Source of the DNA: Thiopontia sp013349825
GTDB taxonomy: Bacteria > Pseudomonadota > Gammaproteobacteria > GCF-002020875
DNA length: 64,000 nt
Reading direction: 5' to 3'
Assembly: GCA_963981015.1 (NCBI GenBank)
Contig: CAXCCG010000001.1
Span: 1-64,000, forward strand
Made by a program: the position numbers and the translations under genes. Below, piece by piece: positions 52,700 through 61,787 of this stretch. Under the pieces are notes generated by a model, which saw nothing but the letters and a program-made list of their open reading frames with translations, was not told the origin of the DNA and searched no databases. Positions within the stretch are counted from its first letter, which is position 1, and each line of letters begins with the position of its first letter.

Positions 52700-53176
52700 A
52701 TGCTAGAAACGGGCGAAACTATTCCTCATTTTTCAAAACCTGATCAAGAGGGTAATGAGAAGGCCTTCAGTGACCTTACAGGAGAAAAAGGGCTTATCCT
52801 CTACTTCTACCCCAAAGACAACACACCCGGATGCACCAATGAGGCAAAAGATTTTCGGGATGAGATTGAAACCTTCAGAAAAATGGGGGTTGAGGTGGTT
52901 GGTGTCTCCAAAGACACGGCACGCACCCATACCAACTTCATCACCAAGCATGAACTCCCTTTTACACTGCTCAGCGACAGTGATCCAGAGGCAGAGATGT
53001 GTCAAGCCTTTGGGGTATGGCAAGAGAAGAAAAATTACGGCAAGGTCTATATGGGGATTGTGCGAACCACATTTCTGATTGATGCAAAAGGCACGATTCT
53101 GAAAGTCTACAACAAGGTACGCGTCAAAGAGCATGTATCAGAAGTCTTCTCAGATACCCGCAATTTACTCAAATAA
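52700..53176 (+). CDS. bcp: Peroxiredoxin, Bcp/PrxQ type
   Basis: Thiol peroxidase detoxifying hydroperoxides in the cytoplasm. 158 residues. The peroxidatic Cys is in PKDNTPGCTNEAKDFRD; the usual resolving Cys five residues later is replaced (TNEAKD), making it a 1-Cys or atypical enzyme. LLSDSDPEAEMCQAFGVW and RTTFLIDAKGTILKVYNKV complete the fold. ATG at 52700 has GGAG upstream. Confidence 0.95.
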   Translation: MLETGETIPHFSKPDQEGNEKAFSDLTGEKGLILYFYPKDNTPGCTNEAKDFRDEIETFRKMGVEVVGVSKDTARTHTNFITKHELPFTLLSDSDPEAEMCQAFGVWQEKKNYGKVYMGIVRTTFLIDAKGTILKVYNKVRVKEHVSEVFSDTRNLLK

Positions 53177-53189
53177 AACCCGAACCTGA

Positions 53190-53403
53190 GAAAACCCTGA
53201 ATAAGTCATGAACGAGTGTCTTACGCCTATAGAACCCAAACTCTTCATTGAAAATCTTATGAACAGTTCACGATTAGTTTCGATTTTTCAAAGTGAAACA
53301 TATACGCCGGGCAAGACACTCTGGGGGCACCTTGATCTTGAACCCTCTTTTAAACCCTATAGACAGACATGATTCATTTCGCACAGACTTATTCAGAGCT
53401 TCC
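53190..53403. mobile_element. Longer, diverged relative of the 160-bp repeat
   Basis: Ends share CTGAATAAGTC (left) and GACTTATTCAG (right). The left part matches the 160-bp units in order (AATAAGTCATG, then CTTCATTGAAAA), and the right part repeats CCTTGATCTTG and AGACTTATTCAGAG. The middle is different and longer, about 214 bases in all, and clear TA flanks are not seen. It lies between bcp and psiE. Confidence 0.6.
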
Positions 53404-53460
53404 CCGACTATTATCGCTCAAGGGTGATAATAGTCAGGTCTGAACTGGGATGAACTCTAC

Positions 53461-53919
53461 TCAGCCATCCCCATATTGCTGTGCTCCCATCCCATTCTCA
53501 TCGGTAATGCAACTCTCTGGTGAACTGGATGAGAATCGGCTGGAGCTATAACGTAGTACCAACACAGCAATACTCAAAATCAAAATTGAAGCTGAAATGG
53601 CAACCACTGACTCCATTGACATGGTCTTGATATCGATTGCCAGAAACCGGGTCATTGCAGTCATGGTGATAAACAGCAGGAAGATCACTGGAATACGGTG
53701 GGTACGGAAGAACACACCCACCATAGCCCCCAATTCCAGGTAGATAAAGAGTAACAAAATATCTCCCAGAGAGGCATGCCCTTTTGTGATGATCGTTATA
53801 TATTCAACCACTGCTGACCATACAATGGTTGCCCCAACGACAAACAACCCCAACAAGTGAAACCCCTCCACTACATTATCACCCGCGCTGTGTACCCAAG
53901 AATATTTTTGTTGACTCAT
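53461..53919 (-). CDS. psiE: PsiE-family membrane protein
   Basis: 152 residues with four membrane helices. VEGFHLLGLFVVGATIVWSAV, then YLELGAMVGVFFRTHRIPV and TRFLAIDIKT are typical of the phosphate-starvation-inducible PsiE family; the function is unknown. The C-terminal tail is Ser-rich. It lies on the minus strand, with 137 bases up to the plus-strand cytochrome gene. Confidence 0.8.
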   Translation of the reverse strand: MSQQKYSWVHSAGDNVVEGFHLLGLFVVGATIVWSAVVEYITIITKGHASLGDILLLFIYLELGAMVGVFFRTHRIPVIFLLFITMTAMTRFLAIDIKTMSMESVVAISASILILSIAVLVLRYSSSRFSSSSPESCITDENGMGAQQYGDG

Positions 53920-54056
53920 GAACTTCTCATTCCTACGCTGTTTTTAATAAAATGCCCTACCTGTAACTTGAATTTTTATAGTAGCATACGCAACTGGATC
54001 GTTTTCAGAATAATAAAAACGAAAAAAATATCTATCAACTACTGTCTGGAGGAACT

Positions 54057-54671
54057 ATGAATTTCAAAAAGACTCTTGCTGCAGCGCCACTCTTGCTGCT
54101 TCCATTTACGCTACAAGCTGCCGATCTTGAGAACGGTAAAAAACTAAGCCGTAGCTGTGCACTCTGTCACGGCCAGTATTTGCAAGGGGTTGCTGGAGAC
54201 CTCTACCCCCGACTCGCCGGCCTGCCCAGCGGCTATGTCGAAAATGAGCTGCACCGCCTTCAGGAAGGTCGCCGCAAGGCCCATATGCCAATGCTGATCA
54301 CCAGCATGGTTGATATGTTGAGCGGCAGTGATATGGAAGATATTGCGAACTACATGGAACATATCAATGTACCTGCTGCACATAAACGTAGCATTATGCA
54401 GGCCCCTGGAGATGTTGCGAAAGGCAAGGAAGTTTATCTGGAAGAGGAGTGCGATGGCTGTCACAACAAAGATGGCTCCGGAAAACCCAAGAAAGACATT
54501 CCCCCTCTGCGAGGTCAACACACAAGCTACCTGACCAAACAAATTGAAGAATTTAAAAATATCACCCGTATCCATGATGGTGAAGATGAGAAAGAGGACA
54601 GCAGCTTTGCTGAATTTAACCAGGACATGGTACGTGACCTTGTTGCTTATCTCTCAACGCTTGACGATTAA
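54057..54671 (+). CDS. Diheme c4-type cytochrome
   Basis: 204 residues with a Sec signal peptide (KKTLAAAPLLLLPFTLQAA). Two c-type heme sites CALCHGQYLQG and CDGCHNKDGS in two similar halves, each with a PRLAGL/PPLRGQ-type turn and a Met (the axial ligands are probably in AHMPMLI and a later Met). This is the layout of cytochrome c4, a periplasmic electron carrier that often serves cbb3 oxidases. ATG at 54057 has GGAGG upstream. Confidence 0.92.
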   Translation: MNFKKTLAAAPLLLLPFTLQAADLENGKKLSRSCALCHGQYLQGVAGDLYPRLAGLPSGYVENELHRLQEGRRKAHMPMLITSMVDMLSGSDMEDIANYMEHINVPAAHKRSIMQAPGDVAKGKEVYLEEECDGCHNKDGSGKPKKDIPPLRGQHTSYLTKQIEEFKNITRIHDGEDEKEDSSFAEFNQDMVRDLVAYLSTLDD

Positions 54672-54686
54672 TGGAGGAATCTGACC

Positions 54687-55190
54687 ATGAAATTTAACAA
54701 TATCTTTTTTACGCTGCTATTCACTCTGCTGTTCTCAACCTCAGTATCTGCTACAGAGCCCAATGTTGGTGTTTTCAATGTAGAGCAATCGGTCATTAAA
54801 ATTGCTCTGCGCGATGGCATTTCACCACAAGACGCTATTGACGCAATGATGTCAAAAGCCAGTGATCTGAATATGAAAAATGTAGGCCGACAAAATGTCT
54901 CGGGTGAACTACAAGCACGTGGTCAAAAAGTGGGCCATCTTGAGGTCTTTCAGTTCTGCCGACCAGCGGATGCCCGTGTGATGGCTGACTACAATGTAGT
55001 CTATGCCGCTTATATGCCTTGTCGCATCTCTATGGTTCAGGATAAGGCGGGACGCTACTGGTTGGTAACACTAAACCTGGACATGCTGATTGAGAATACC
55101 GTACTACCGGATGAGATCTATAGTCTCGCGATCAAAACCAACAGCAACATGTTGACAATCATGTCCTCTGCAGCAACGGGTGAATTCTAA
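54687..55190 (+). CDS. DUF302 periplasmic protein
   Basis: 167 residues with a signal peptide (FFTLLFTLLFSTSVSATEP). The mature part contains VFQFCRPADARVMADYN, AAYMPCRISMVQDKAGRYWLV and LNLDMLIEN, which I associate with the DUF302 family. Two cysteines could form a disulfide or bind a metal. It follows the c4 cytochrome after 15 bases with GGAGG, so both are one operon ending at the terminator at 55221. Confidence 0.8.
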   Translation: MKFNNIFFTLLFTLLFSTSVSATEPNVGVFNVEQSVIKIALRDGISPQDAIDAMMSKASDLNMKNVGRQNVSGELQARGQKVGHLEVFQFCRPADARVMADYNVVYAAYMPCRISMVQDKAGRYWLVTLNLDMLIENTVLPDEIYSLAIKTNSNMLTIMSSAATGEF

Positions 55191-55220
55191 ACACCCCCCC
55201 CTTTCATTAAAGAGAACGAT

Positions 55221-55255
55221 AAGCGGAAGAGGTTCAAACCTCTTCCGCTTTTTTT
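55221..55255. terminator. Bidirectional intrinsic terminator
   Basis: AAGCGGAAGAGGTT and its complement AACCTCTTCCGCTT form a perfect 14-bp stem with a 2-base center (55221-55250), then T5 on the plus strand and A-rich on the other side. It separates the plus-strand DUF302 operon from the minus-strand cco group. Confidence 0.9.
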
Positions 55256-55264
55256 GCCTCCAAT

Positions 55265-55720
55265 TCATAGCTCTCCATTGCCTGCACGACCAATGGCTGC
55301 AGTAGACATTACAAAGGTAGCTAACACCAGAAGTATCGCCGGCATCACAGCAACGCGTGTCAAGGCTACAAATGCGATAGAGTCAGGCTCTACAAACAGA
55401 CGCACCAAGCCGATCAACAGCGCTACAACAGCATATCCAATATAGAGCCAGCGGAACCGTTTCAGCCCTTGTGTCCAATGTGATTGAAGCCATTGCATAG
55501 AATCCTGATCAAATGCCATAACCTTGTTACGATAATAGAGCAGCAACAGGCTGCTGGAAATCACCGGCACCAGCATCCCCCAATAACCAAAGCCAAAGGA
55601 TAGTCCTGCCGGTACCGCCAGCAGGTGGGAGAAAATCAGATTCAATACAAAGAGCTCATGAGGACGTTTTCCCTCTCTACACACCGTGGGATTATCTTGA
55701 TGTTCATTTTGACTCTGCAT
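55265..55720 (-). CDS. Membrane protein of unknown function linked to ccoS, paralog of 49097-49609
   Basis: 151 residues with four predicted membrane helices. Shares PHE(L)F..NLI..H, M..PV.S and W..xHW with the protein at 49097. ATG at 55720 has GGAGAG before it and overlaps the ccoS end by 17 bases, so translation is coupled to ccoS. It is the last gene of the ccoG-H-I-S group, ending 10 bases from the terminator. No function known; a cbb3 assembly role is inferred from position. Confidence 0.7.
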   Translation of the reverse strand: MQSQNEHQDNPTVCREGKRPHELFVLNLIFSHLLAVPAGLSFGFGYWGMLVPVISSSLLLLYYRNKVMAFDQDSMQWLQSHWTQGLKRFRWLYIGYAVVALLIGLVRLFVEPDSIAFVALTRVAVMPAILLVLATFVMSTAAIGRAGNGEL

Positions 55721-55919
55721 CTTGCTCTCCTCTGCTGCTATCTGTAGATGATACAGTGGGGGTTGGAGCATCCGGCATCCGATCATCATCCATCAGGATT
55801 CTCGCACCATCCCCCTCCAAATCATCATACTGTCCTTTTCTGATTGCAATGATTAACACTGCGACCAAAATAATACCCATTAAAATCATTCCGGGTATCA
55901 ACACATAGATCACTTCCAT
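55704..55919 (-). CDS. ccoS: cbb3 oxidase maturation protein CcoS
   Basis: 71 residues, one N-terminal membrane helix (VLIPGMILMGIILVAVLIIA), followed by the conserved QYDDLEGDGARILMDDD. CcoS is needed to insert heme and copper into the oxidase (family knowledge). It follows ccoI by 44 bases. Confidence 0.95.
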   Translation of the reverse strand: MEVIYVLIPGMILMGIILVAVLIIAIRKGQYDDLEGDGARILMDDDRMPDAPTPTVSSTDSSRGEQDAESK

Positions 55920-55963
55920 TTTATTGACCTTATTCTACTCAAGCAATGAATCATGAGGCGGTT

Positions 55964-58444
55964 CTAATCCTTTTTATTAACCACGTGACGCCCAACCTCA
56001 CTCCGGATTCGCGCCGCATTTCCAATCACCAACAGTGAGCTGATGGGCATCGAAACCGCTGCAACCAGTGGTGTAATCCAGGCCATCATCGCCAAGGGGA
56101 TCATAATAAGATTGTATAGAATTGAGATTGCAATATTTTGTCTAATTGTTTTAAGTGTTCGCTTGGAGAGTCGACTTGCCAGCTCAACCTGCTCTAGTTC
56201 GCTGCTGAGCAACACAATATCTGCACTTTCAACCGAAACATCTGTTCCGGAACCCATTGCGATACCAACATCTGCCATAATCAGTGCCGGAGCATCATTA
56301 ACACCATCTCCGACCATTGCAATCATCTCACCCTGTTGCTGAAGTTCACGAATTACGGCAGCCTTTTGTTCCGGCAATACCTCGGCAATCACCTTCATCC
56401 CCCCTCCCAGGGCTGCTGCGGTTGCTTCTGCAACCTGTTTGCGATCTCCCGTCAATAGTGAGGTTCTCATCCCCTGCTGGTGCAAACGCTGTATCAGTCC
56501 AGAAGCACCATTGCGCAGCTGGTCTGCCAGGGTAGCAATACCTATCACTTCTTTATCCACTGCGAGATAGACTACACTTTCTGCGAGTTTCTCTCTCTGA
56601 AGTGCATACTCTTCAAGACTTGAGCTACAGCTGACCTGGTTCTTTTTCATCCAGCTGGCAGTACCCATGAATAGAGTACGCCCCTCAACAACCCCCTGTA
56701 CACCGGCCCCCGGTGCATACTGAAAATCACTCAGTTGCACCTCATTAAGCTGCTCATTATCCAGCAACAATTCGGCCTGATGCACAATAGCATGAGCAAC
56801 CGGGTGCTCTGAATAGCGTTCCAGTGCATGTGCGAGTTGGTAGAAACGCTGTTCATGCTCTCCTGCTACTAGTTGCAGCTGCTGCACCTGCAACTGCCCT
56901 TGGGTCAAAGTCCCTGTTTTATCAAATATCAGATGACGGATTGCAGAGAATGACTCCAATACACCTCCATTTTTGACTAATACACCGTGCCGGGCTCCGA
57001 CTCCAGAGGCAACCGCAATCGCCATTGGCGTTGCCAGACCGAATGCACAGGGGCAGGTAATGATCAGCACCGAGGTCGCAGCCATCAGTGCAACCTCAAA
57101 ATCAACCTGGAGCCAAAAGAGGAAAGTAGCCCCCGCCAGAACAAGTGTTGCCATAACAAACCAGGGGACAATACGATCTGCTGTACATTGAATCGGGGCC
57201 TTTGAGGCTTGCGCCTCTTCAACCAGATCAATAATTCGCCCCAGAGCACTATTTTTCAGCACCCCTTCAACTTCAAGCTCAACCACCCCATGACCATTCA
57301 CTGTTCCTGCATATAGCCTGTCTCCTGCCTGCTTATGGACAGGAAGTGATTCACCACTGAGCATCGATTCATCAACCTCACTCTGCCCCGACACCATCCA
57401 CCCATCAACTGCTACTCTCTGTCCAGGCTTGACCCGAACCCGATCTCCCTGCTTCAGCAATCGCACCGCCACAACCTCTTCTTCATTTGTACCAATCCGT
57501 AAGGCCACACGCGGCTGAAGGTCCATCAAGCGCTGAGTAGAAGAGACGGCTTTACGTTTGGCTGCAGATTCCAGGTAACGCCCTACCAATATCACAAAAA
57601 TGAAGTTGACCACGGTATCAAAATAGACTTCCCCTATCTCATTTCCACTTACGGTGATATACGTTGAATAGAGATAAGTTATCGTGGCACCAATCGCAAT
57701 CGGTAAATCCATGGTTAAGTGGCGAACTTTCAATCCACTCCATGCCCCTTTCAGAAATGGAAAACCCGAGTAGAGCAGTGTTGGCGTAGCAAGCAAGAAT
57801 CCTAACCAGTGAAACCAGTGTCGAAACTCACCCTCATCTGCACCACTGTAGAGTGCAATCGAGATCCACAACAGGTTCATCATCGTAAATCCTGCGAAAA
57901 CCAGACGATAAAGCAGTGATCGATCCCGTTTTCTGAGCGTCCCTTCTGCCGTCTCCGGATCAAAGGGAACCGCAACATAGCCAATTTGAGAGAGCCGTAT
58001 AATCGCCTCAGAGAGCTTAATCTGCTGTGGGTCCCAACGAAGATGGAGCCTTTTACCGGAGAGATTTACCTGGGCTGAGTGGACCCCCTGCAACGGCTCC
58101 AGAGAATGTTCTATCAACCAAACACATGCCGCACAGTGAATGCCTTCAACCAGTAAATTGATCTCTCGTAACCCGCCGCTAGAACGGACATACTCAGACT
58201 GAATCTCCTCAAGATCGAAAAGTGCGGCCTCTTCAGAAAGTTCCGGAGGAGGCGCTAATTGAATGCCTTCAGGGGTACGCTCATAGAAACCTTCCATGCC
58301 GGCACCATAAATTGCCTGACAGACACTACCACAGCCGTGACAGCAAAACTGCCGCTGCTCTCCCTGGATTAAACGGTTAACCGGCTGTTGATCTGGAACA
58401 GGAAGGCCGCAGTGGTAACAGCCCTCCTTATGGTGCCTACTCAT
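55964..58444 (-). CDS. ccoI: Copper-transporting P-type ATPase CcoI/FixI
   Basis: Copper export ATPase that supplies the cbb3 oxidase. 826 residues. An N-terminal Cys-rich section (CYHCGLPVPDQQ, then FCCHGCGSVC), an HMA domain with HCAACVWLIEHS, eight membrane helices with the CPC motif in IITCPCAFGLATPMA, phosphorylation DKTGTLTQGQ and hinge MVGDGVNDAPAL. Typical of the FixI group, which carries the extra N-terminal cysteines. It ends at 55964 and begins 36 bases after ccoH. Confidence 0.97.
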   Translation of the reverse strand: MSRHHKEGCYHCGLPVPDQQPVNRLIQGEQRQFCCHGCGSVCQAIYGAGMEGFYERTPEGIQLAPPPELSEEAALFDLEEIQSEYVRSSGGLREINLLVEGIHCAACVWLIEHSLEPLQGVHSAQVNLSGKRLHLRWDPQQIKLSEAIIRLSQIGYVAVPFDPETAEGTLRKRDRSLLYRLVFAGFTMMNLLWISIALYSGADEGEFRHWFHWLGFLLATPTLLYSGFPFLKGAWSGLKVRHLTMDLPIAIGATITYLYSTYITVSGNEIGEVYFDTVVNFIFVILVGRYLESAAKRKAVSSTQRLMDLQPRVALRIGTNEEEVVAVRLLKQGDRVRVKPGQRVAVDGWMVSGQSEVDESMLSGESLPVHKQAGDRLYAGTVNGHGVVELEVEGVLKNSALGRIIDLVEEAQASKAPIQCTADRIVPWFVMATLVLAGATFLFWLQVDFEVALMAATSVLIITCPCAFGLATPMAIAVASGVGARHGVLVKNGGVLESFSAIRHLIFDKTGTLTQGQLQVQQLQLVAGEHEQRFYQLAHALERYSEHPVAHAIVHQAELLLDNEQLNEVQLSDFQYAPGAGVQGVVEGRTLFMGTASWMKKNQVSCSSSLEEYALQREKLAESVVYLAVDKEVIGIATLADQLRNGASGLIQRLHQQGMRTSLLTGDRKQVAEATAAALGGGMKVIAEVLPEQKAAVIRELQQQGEMIAMVGDGVNDAPALIMADVGIAMGSGTDVSVESADIVLLSSELEQVELASRLSKRTLKTIRQNIAISILYNLIMIPLAMMAWITPLVAAVSMPISSLLVIGNAARIRSEVGRHVVNKKD

Positions 58445-58480
58445 TCGCAGTGATCAAGTCCGGGAAGGTAAACAGCAGGC

Positions 58481-58990
58481 TTAAGAGGCCTCGGCATGTA
58501 CCCGTTGTTCAGCGGTGTACGTATCCTCTTCGTGTTTCAGGGTTACTTGAAGATCCCACACCCCCTTCAACATGACCGTATAGTATGCACGATAGATACC
58601 CGGCTCGGTTTCAAGCAGAGAGACAATCATATCTTGCTGTCGATCTGAAGGTCTATAAACCTGCAGATTACCACTCAAGCCAGTTACCTCCTTGCCATCT
58701 CTATCCATTACCGTAATTTGAAGCTGAGAAGGCGCACCAACTTTAACAACCCCAGACTCAAGGGATACTTGCCAACCCAAGCGTTTGCGTGCCTCGATCA
58801 GCTGCAGTACAGTGCGCTCATAGTCTCTGCCCTGCTCATAATAGTCATCTTTAACCAGACCAGGATTGGTCAGAAAGGCGGTCATAATCATCCCTATATT
58901 GACCAGCACAACAACAACCAGCAGTAAAATCCACCCTAACACCCACGGGTTTTTAAATGCCTGTTTATTGGATTGGGATAAAAAACTCAT
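58481..58990 (-). CDS. ccoH: cbb3 oxidase assembly protein CcoH/FixH
   Basis: 169 residues: one membrane helix (WILLLVVVVLVNIGMIMTAF) and a periplasmic domain containing NPGLVKDDYYEQGRDYE, the FixH landmark. Follows ccoG by 24 bases. Confidence 0.95.
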   Translation of the reverse strand: MSFLSQSNKQAFKNPWVLGWILLLVVVVLVNIGMIMTAFLTNPGLVKDDYYEQGRDYERTVLQLIEARKRLGWQVSLESGVVKVGAPSQLQITVMDRDGKEVTGLSGNLQVYRPSDRQQDMIVSLLETEPGIYRAYYTVMLKGVWDLQVTLKHEEDTYTAEQRVHAEAS

Positions 58991-59014
58991 CTGTAATATT
59001 CCTCGATTAAAATT

Positions 59015-60430
59015 CTACCTAGGTCCTAAGAACATACTCTCATATTTTGAGTTCAACTCAGGCTTCTCTACCCCTTCCAATTTGAAATAGACGGGCATAG
59101 AACTCTCTTTCATCGCTCTACGTGGCAATCTCAGGTAGACCGTATAAGGGGCCACTTTTCCCGGAGGAGAGACGAATGGTTCCTCAGCCCCAACCAGCTC
59201 GACCCCTTCCAACCCTTCCGCTGTTACTCGGACAGTCATCTGTTCATTGGTCTTATTGAGGATCTTCAACTCATATTTATTCTGAATGGATCCATTACTC
59301 AGTTGAACAAACAGCGGCTGACGTTCATGCAGTACCTTGATTTCCAAACCCGTTATATTCAGCAGACCATAAATAATACCCACAAAAGAGAGCGTCATAA
59401 TCACAAGATAGACCAGTACTCTAGGCCGTTTCATCAACGGTAATACCGGTTTACCTTCAAGCGCATCCACCGACTCATATCGAATCAATCCATGTGGTTT
59501 ATCAATTTTATCCATTACCGAGTTACAGGCATCAATACATAGTGCACAGGTAATACACCCCTCATCCAACCCATGACGAATATCAACACCCGTTGGGCAG
59601 ACTGCAACACACTGGTTACAGTCAATGCAGTCTCCATTACCCTCAACAGTCTCCCCCTTCTTGAGACGTCCGCGAGGCTCACCACGATTATAATCGTACG
59701 TTGGAATCATTGACTCACGATCCAGCATCACCGCTTGAATACGTGCATAGGGGCAGAGCCAGAAACAGGTCTGTTCACGCAATACCCCCGCCATAATATA
59801 GGTCCCAACCGTAAACAGTGCCAGAACACTCCACTCGGTTGAACTTGCTGTCAGCGTAAAATAATCAATCCATAGCTGATAGACATCGGTAAACCATGCC
59901 ACAAAACTGACCCCTGTAAACATCGAAACCAGTATCCACAACAGGTGTTTTTTCAACTTAACAACAATTTTATCTACATTCCAAGAGGCTTTATCCAGCT
60001 TTTTACGCTTCGCAGGAGATCCCTCCAGCTTCTCTTCCAACCAGGTAAAGATATCCACCCAGATAGTCTGAAAGCAGAAGAAACCACAGTAGACACGACC
60101 AAACAAGGTTGTCACCACAGCCAGCATGATCGCAAAAAAAAGCAGCACCAATGAAAGCATCCAGACATCTTGGGGCAGAATAGTAATCTCAAAGATATGG
60201 TATTGACGCCCGGGAATGTCAAACAGGACAGCCTGTCGACCATTCCAGCGTAGATAAGGCCCAAAAAAGAAGAGCAACCAGCTTGAAGCGGCAATCCATT
60301 TCAGCCTACGAAACGCTCCTGGCATCCTTTTGGCGTGAATCGTCTCTTCACCGGTATTGATTTTCCACTCTTGACTCTCTGCATAGAGCGCATCAACTTC
60401 CTTTCGTTGACTGGATGTTGCCTCTGACAT
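59015..60430 (-). CDS. ccoG: Ferredoxin-type membrane protein CcoG/FixG
   Basis: Polyferredoxin with copper reductase activity, helping cbb3 copper loading. 471 residues, five membrane helices, VYCGFFCFQTIWVDIFTWLE, and two cluster sites: CIDCNQCVAVCPTGVDI and CITCALCIDACNSV. A C-terminal periplasmic Ig-like domain follows. It is the first gene of the maturation group; the 229 bases upstream hold a terminator and no other gene. Confidence 0.96.
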   Translation of the reverse strand: MSEATSSQRKEVDALYAESQEWKINTGEETIHAKRMPGAFRRLKWIAASSWLLFFFGPYLRWNGRQAVLFDIPGRQYHIFEITILPQDVWMLSLVLLFFAIMLAVVTTLFGRVYCGFFCFQTIWVDIFTWLEEKLEGSPAKRKKLDKASWNVDKIVVKLKKHLLWILVSMFTGVSFVAWFTDVYQLWIDYFTLTASSTEWSVLALFTVGTYIMAGVLREQTCFWLCPYARIQAVMLDRESMIPTYDYNRGEPRGRLKKGETVEGNGDCIDCNQCVAVCPTGVDIRHGLDEGCITCALCIDACNSVMDKIDKPHGLIRYESVDALEGKPVLPLMKRPRVLVYLVIMTLSFVGIIYGLLNITGLEIKVLHERQPLFVQLSNGSIQNKYELKILNKTNEQMTVRVTAEGLEGVELVGAEEPFVSPPGKVAPYTVYLRLPRRAMKESSMPVYFKLEGVEKPELNSKYESMFLGPR

Positions 60431-60605
60431 AACAAATAGACTCCACTAAACCCCATTAAACTTACTAAGCTATTACGAAAAAATGAATATTCGTACTCCA
60501 TGTGGCTGTCCGAGAATAGAGAGCCTACTATTTCTAAACCATTTCAGTCATAAAGTACTCACGTTTTACCATATTTAGCTGATATTTTCTCTATAAGATC
60601 AAGAT

Positions 60606-60633
60606 AAAAAGGGGAGCAGTATCACTGCTCCCC
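60606..60633 (-). terminator. Intrinsic terminator of the ccoNOQP transcript
   Basis: On the minus strand GGGGAGCAGT pairs with ACTGCTCCCC (10 bp, loop 3), then TTTTTAT. It lies 27 bases after the tiny membrane protein gene, separating structural and maturation genes. Confidence 0.9.
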
Positions 60634-60659
60634 TCCGGTACAACATCAAGTTCTAACAA

Positions 60660-60797
60660 TCAGTCTTCTGAATGTGTGGTATTCATCAGTGTACGCAATT
60701 TAAACCCTAAATAGATAACGATGATTGCAGTAACACCAATAGCAGCTACCGATGCTATAAGTACAAAATCTAGATCATGTCCGGTAAACATTCCCAT
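60660..60797 (-). CDS. 45-residue single-helix membrane protein between ccoP and the terminator
   Basis: 45 residues: MGMFTGHDLDFVLIASVAAI, then GVTAIIVIYLGFKLRTLMNT. One membrane helix and a charged C-terminus. ATG 60797, stop TGA 60660. It resembles in size and place the small accessory subunits of cbb3 oxidases (such as CcoM of Pseudomonas stutzeri), but sequence identity is not shown. It is transcribed with ccoNOQP. Confidence 0.7.
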   Translation of the reverse strand: MGMFTGHDLDFVLIASVAAIGVTAIIVIYLGFKLRTLMNTTHSED

Positions 60798-60863
60798 AAC
60801 ACTATCCCTCTCTGCTAAACCTCTCTTATCTGAAGCAGATAAGAGAGGGAATTATTATCAAAT

Positions 60864-61787
60864 TTACTGACCGCCACCTAATTGGTGAACATAAACAGCA
60901 AGCTTCTTAACTGAACCAGCACTCAAATCCTTACCCAAAGGACCAAAAGCAGGCATCACTGCATTTCGTGACGCAGGATCAATCAGCTCACTATTCACAC
61001 CATGGGCAATGGTATGCAGTGCACTAGCGTGACGATGATCACCGCCACCACTGACTTCAAAGCGCCATACAGCATCTGTCAAGTTTGCTGAACCGAGTGC
61101 CGCCATACCCTTGGCATCCATACCGTGACAAGCAAAACAGCCACCCTTGGTTGGATTGATAAACAACTCTTTACCTACAGCATGCTCACCACCTTCACTC
61201 AGAGCAACTACATGCTTGGCTAGGTCAGCAATTTCAGTTTCGCTCAGGCGTGCCCCATAGTTTGGCATGATTCCCTTACGACCATTGTAGATGGTTGTCT
61301 CAATCTGTTCGACGGTACCACCGTAGAGCCAATCATCATCTGCCAATACTGGATAGCCAGACTGTGCTGCAGACATTGCACCATTACCTGAACCACCAGA
61401 ACCATGACAGGCTGCACAGTAGTCACCAAAAAGTACCTTGGCAGATCGTACTGTATAGTTCTTCAGATCATCATCAGCAAGGATCATCGCAGCAGAGGTT
61501 TTTGGATCATTGATCTTATCCTCCCACTTCTGACGAACCTCATCAATTGCAGCCAAGTCAGCTTTATACTCACTAACTGCAGTCCAACCCAATGATCCTT
61601 TACTGTACCCTTCGAGATCCAGTGAAGGAATTGAAGGGTATAGGAAGAAGTAGACCAGACACCAGATCCAGCTCGCGTGCAGACCAATGGTCCACCAACC
61701 AGGAGGATCGTTACTCAGCTCACGCAGGGTATCATCCCAGAAGTGACCTGTATTATTTTCATTTGGAAACGGATTATTCTCACTCAT
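60864..61787 (-). CDS. ccoP: cbb3 oxidase diheme subunit CcoP
   Basis: 307 residues. N-terminal helix (WTIGLHASWIWCLVYFFLY) then two c-type heme domains, CAACHGSGGSG and CFACHGMDAKG, with Met ligands in MPNYGA and MPAFGPLG. Receives electrons from soluble cytochromes. ATG 61787 overlaps ccoQ by ATGA. Confidence 0.97.
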   Translation of the reverse strand: MSENNPFPNENNTGHFWDDTLRELSNDPPGWWTIGLHASWIWCLVYFFLYPSIPSLDLEGYSKGSLGWTAVSEYKADLAAIDEVRQKWEDKINDPKTSAAMILADDDLKNYTVRSAKVLFGDYCAACHGSGGSGNGAMSAAQSGYPVLADDDWLYGGTVEQIETTIYNGRKGIMPNYGARLSETEIADLAKHVVALSEGGEHAVGKELFINPTKGGCFACHGMDAKGMAALGSANLTDAVWRFEVSGGGDHRHASALHTIAHGVNSELIDPASRNAVMPAFGPLGKDLSAGSVKKLAVYVHQLGGGQ

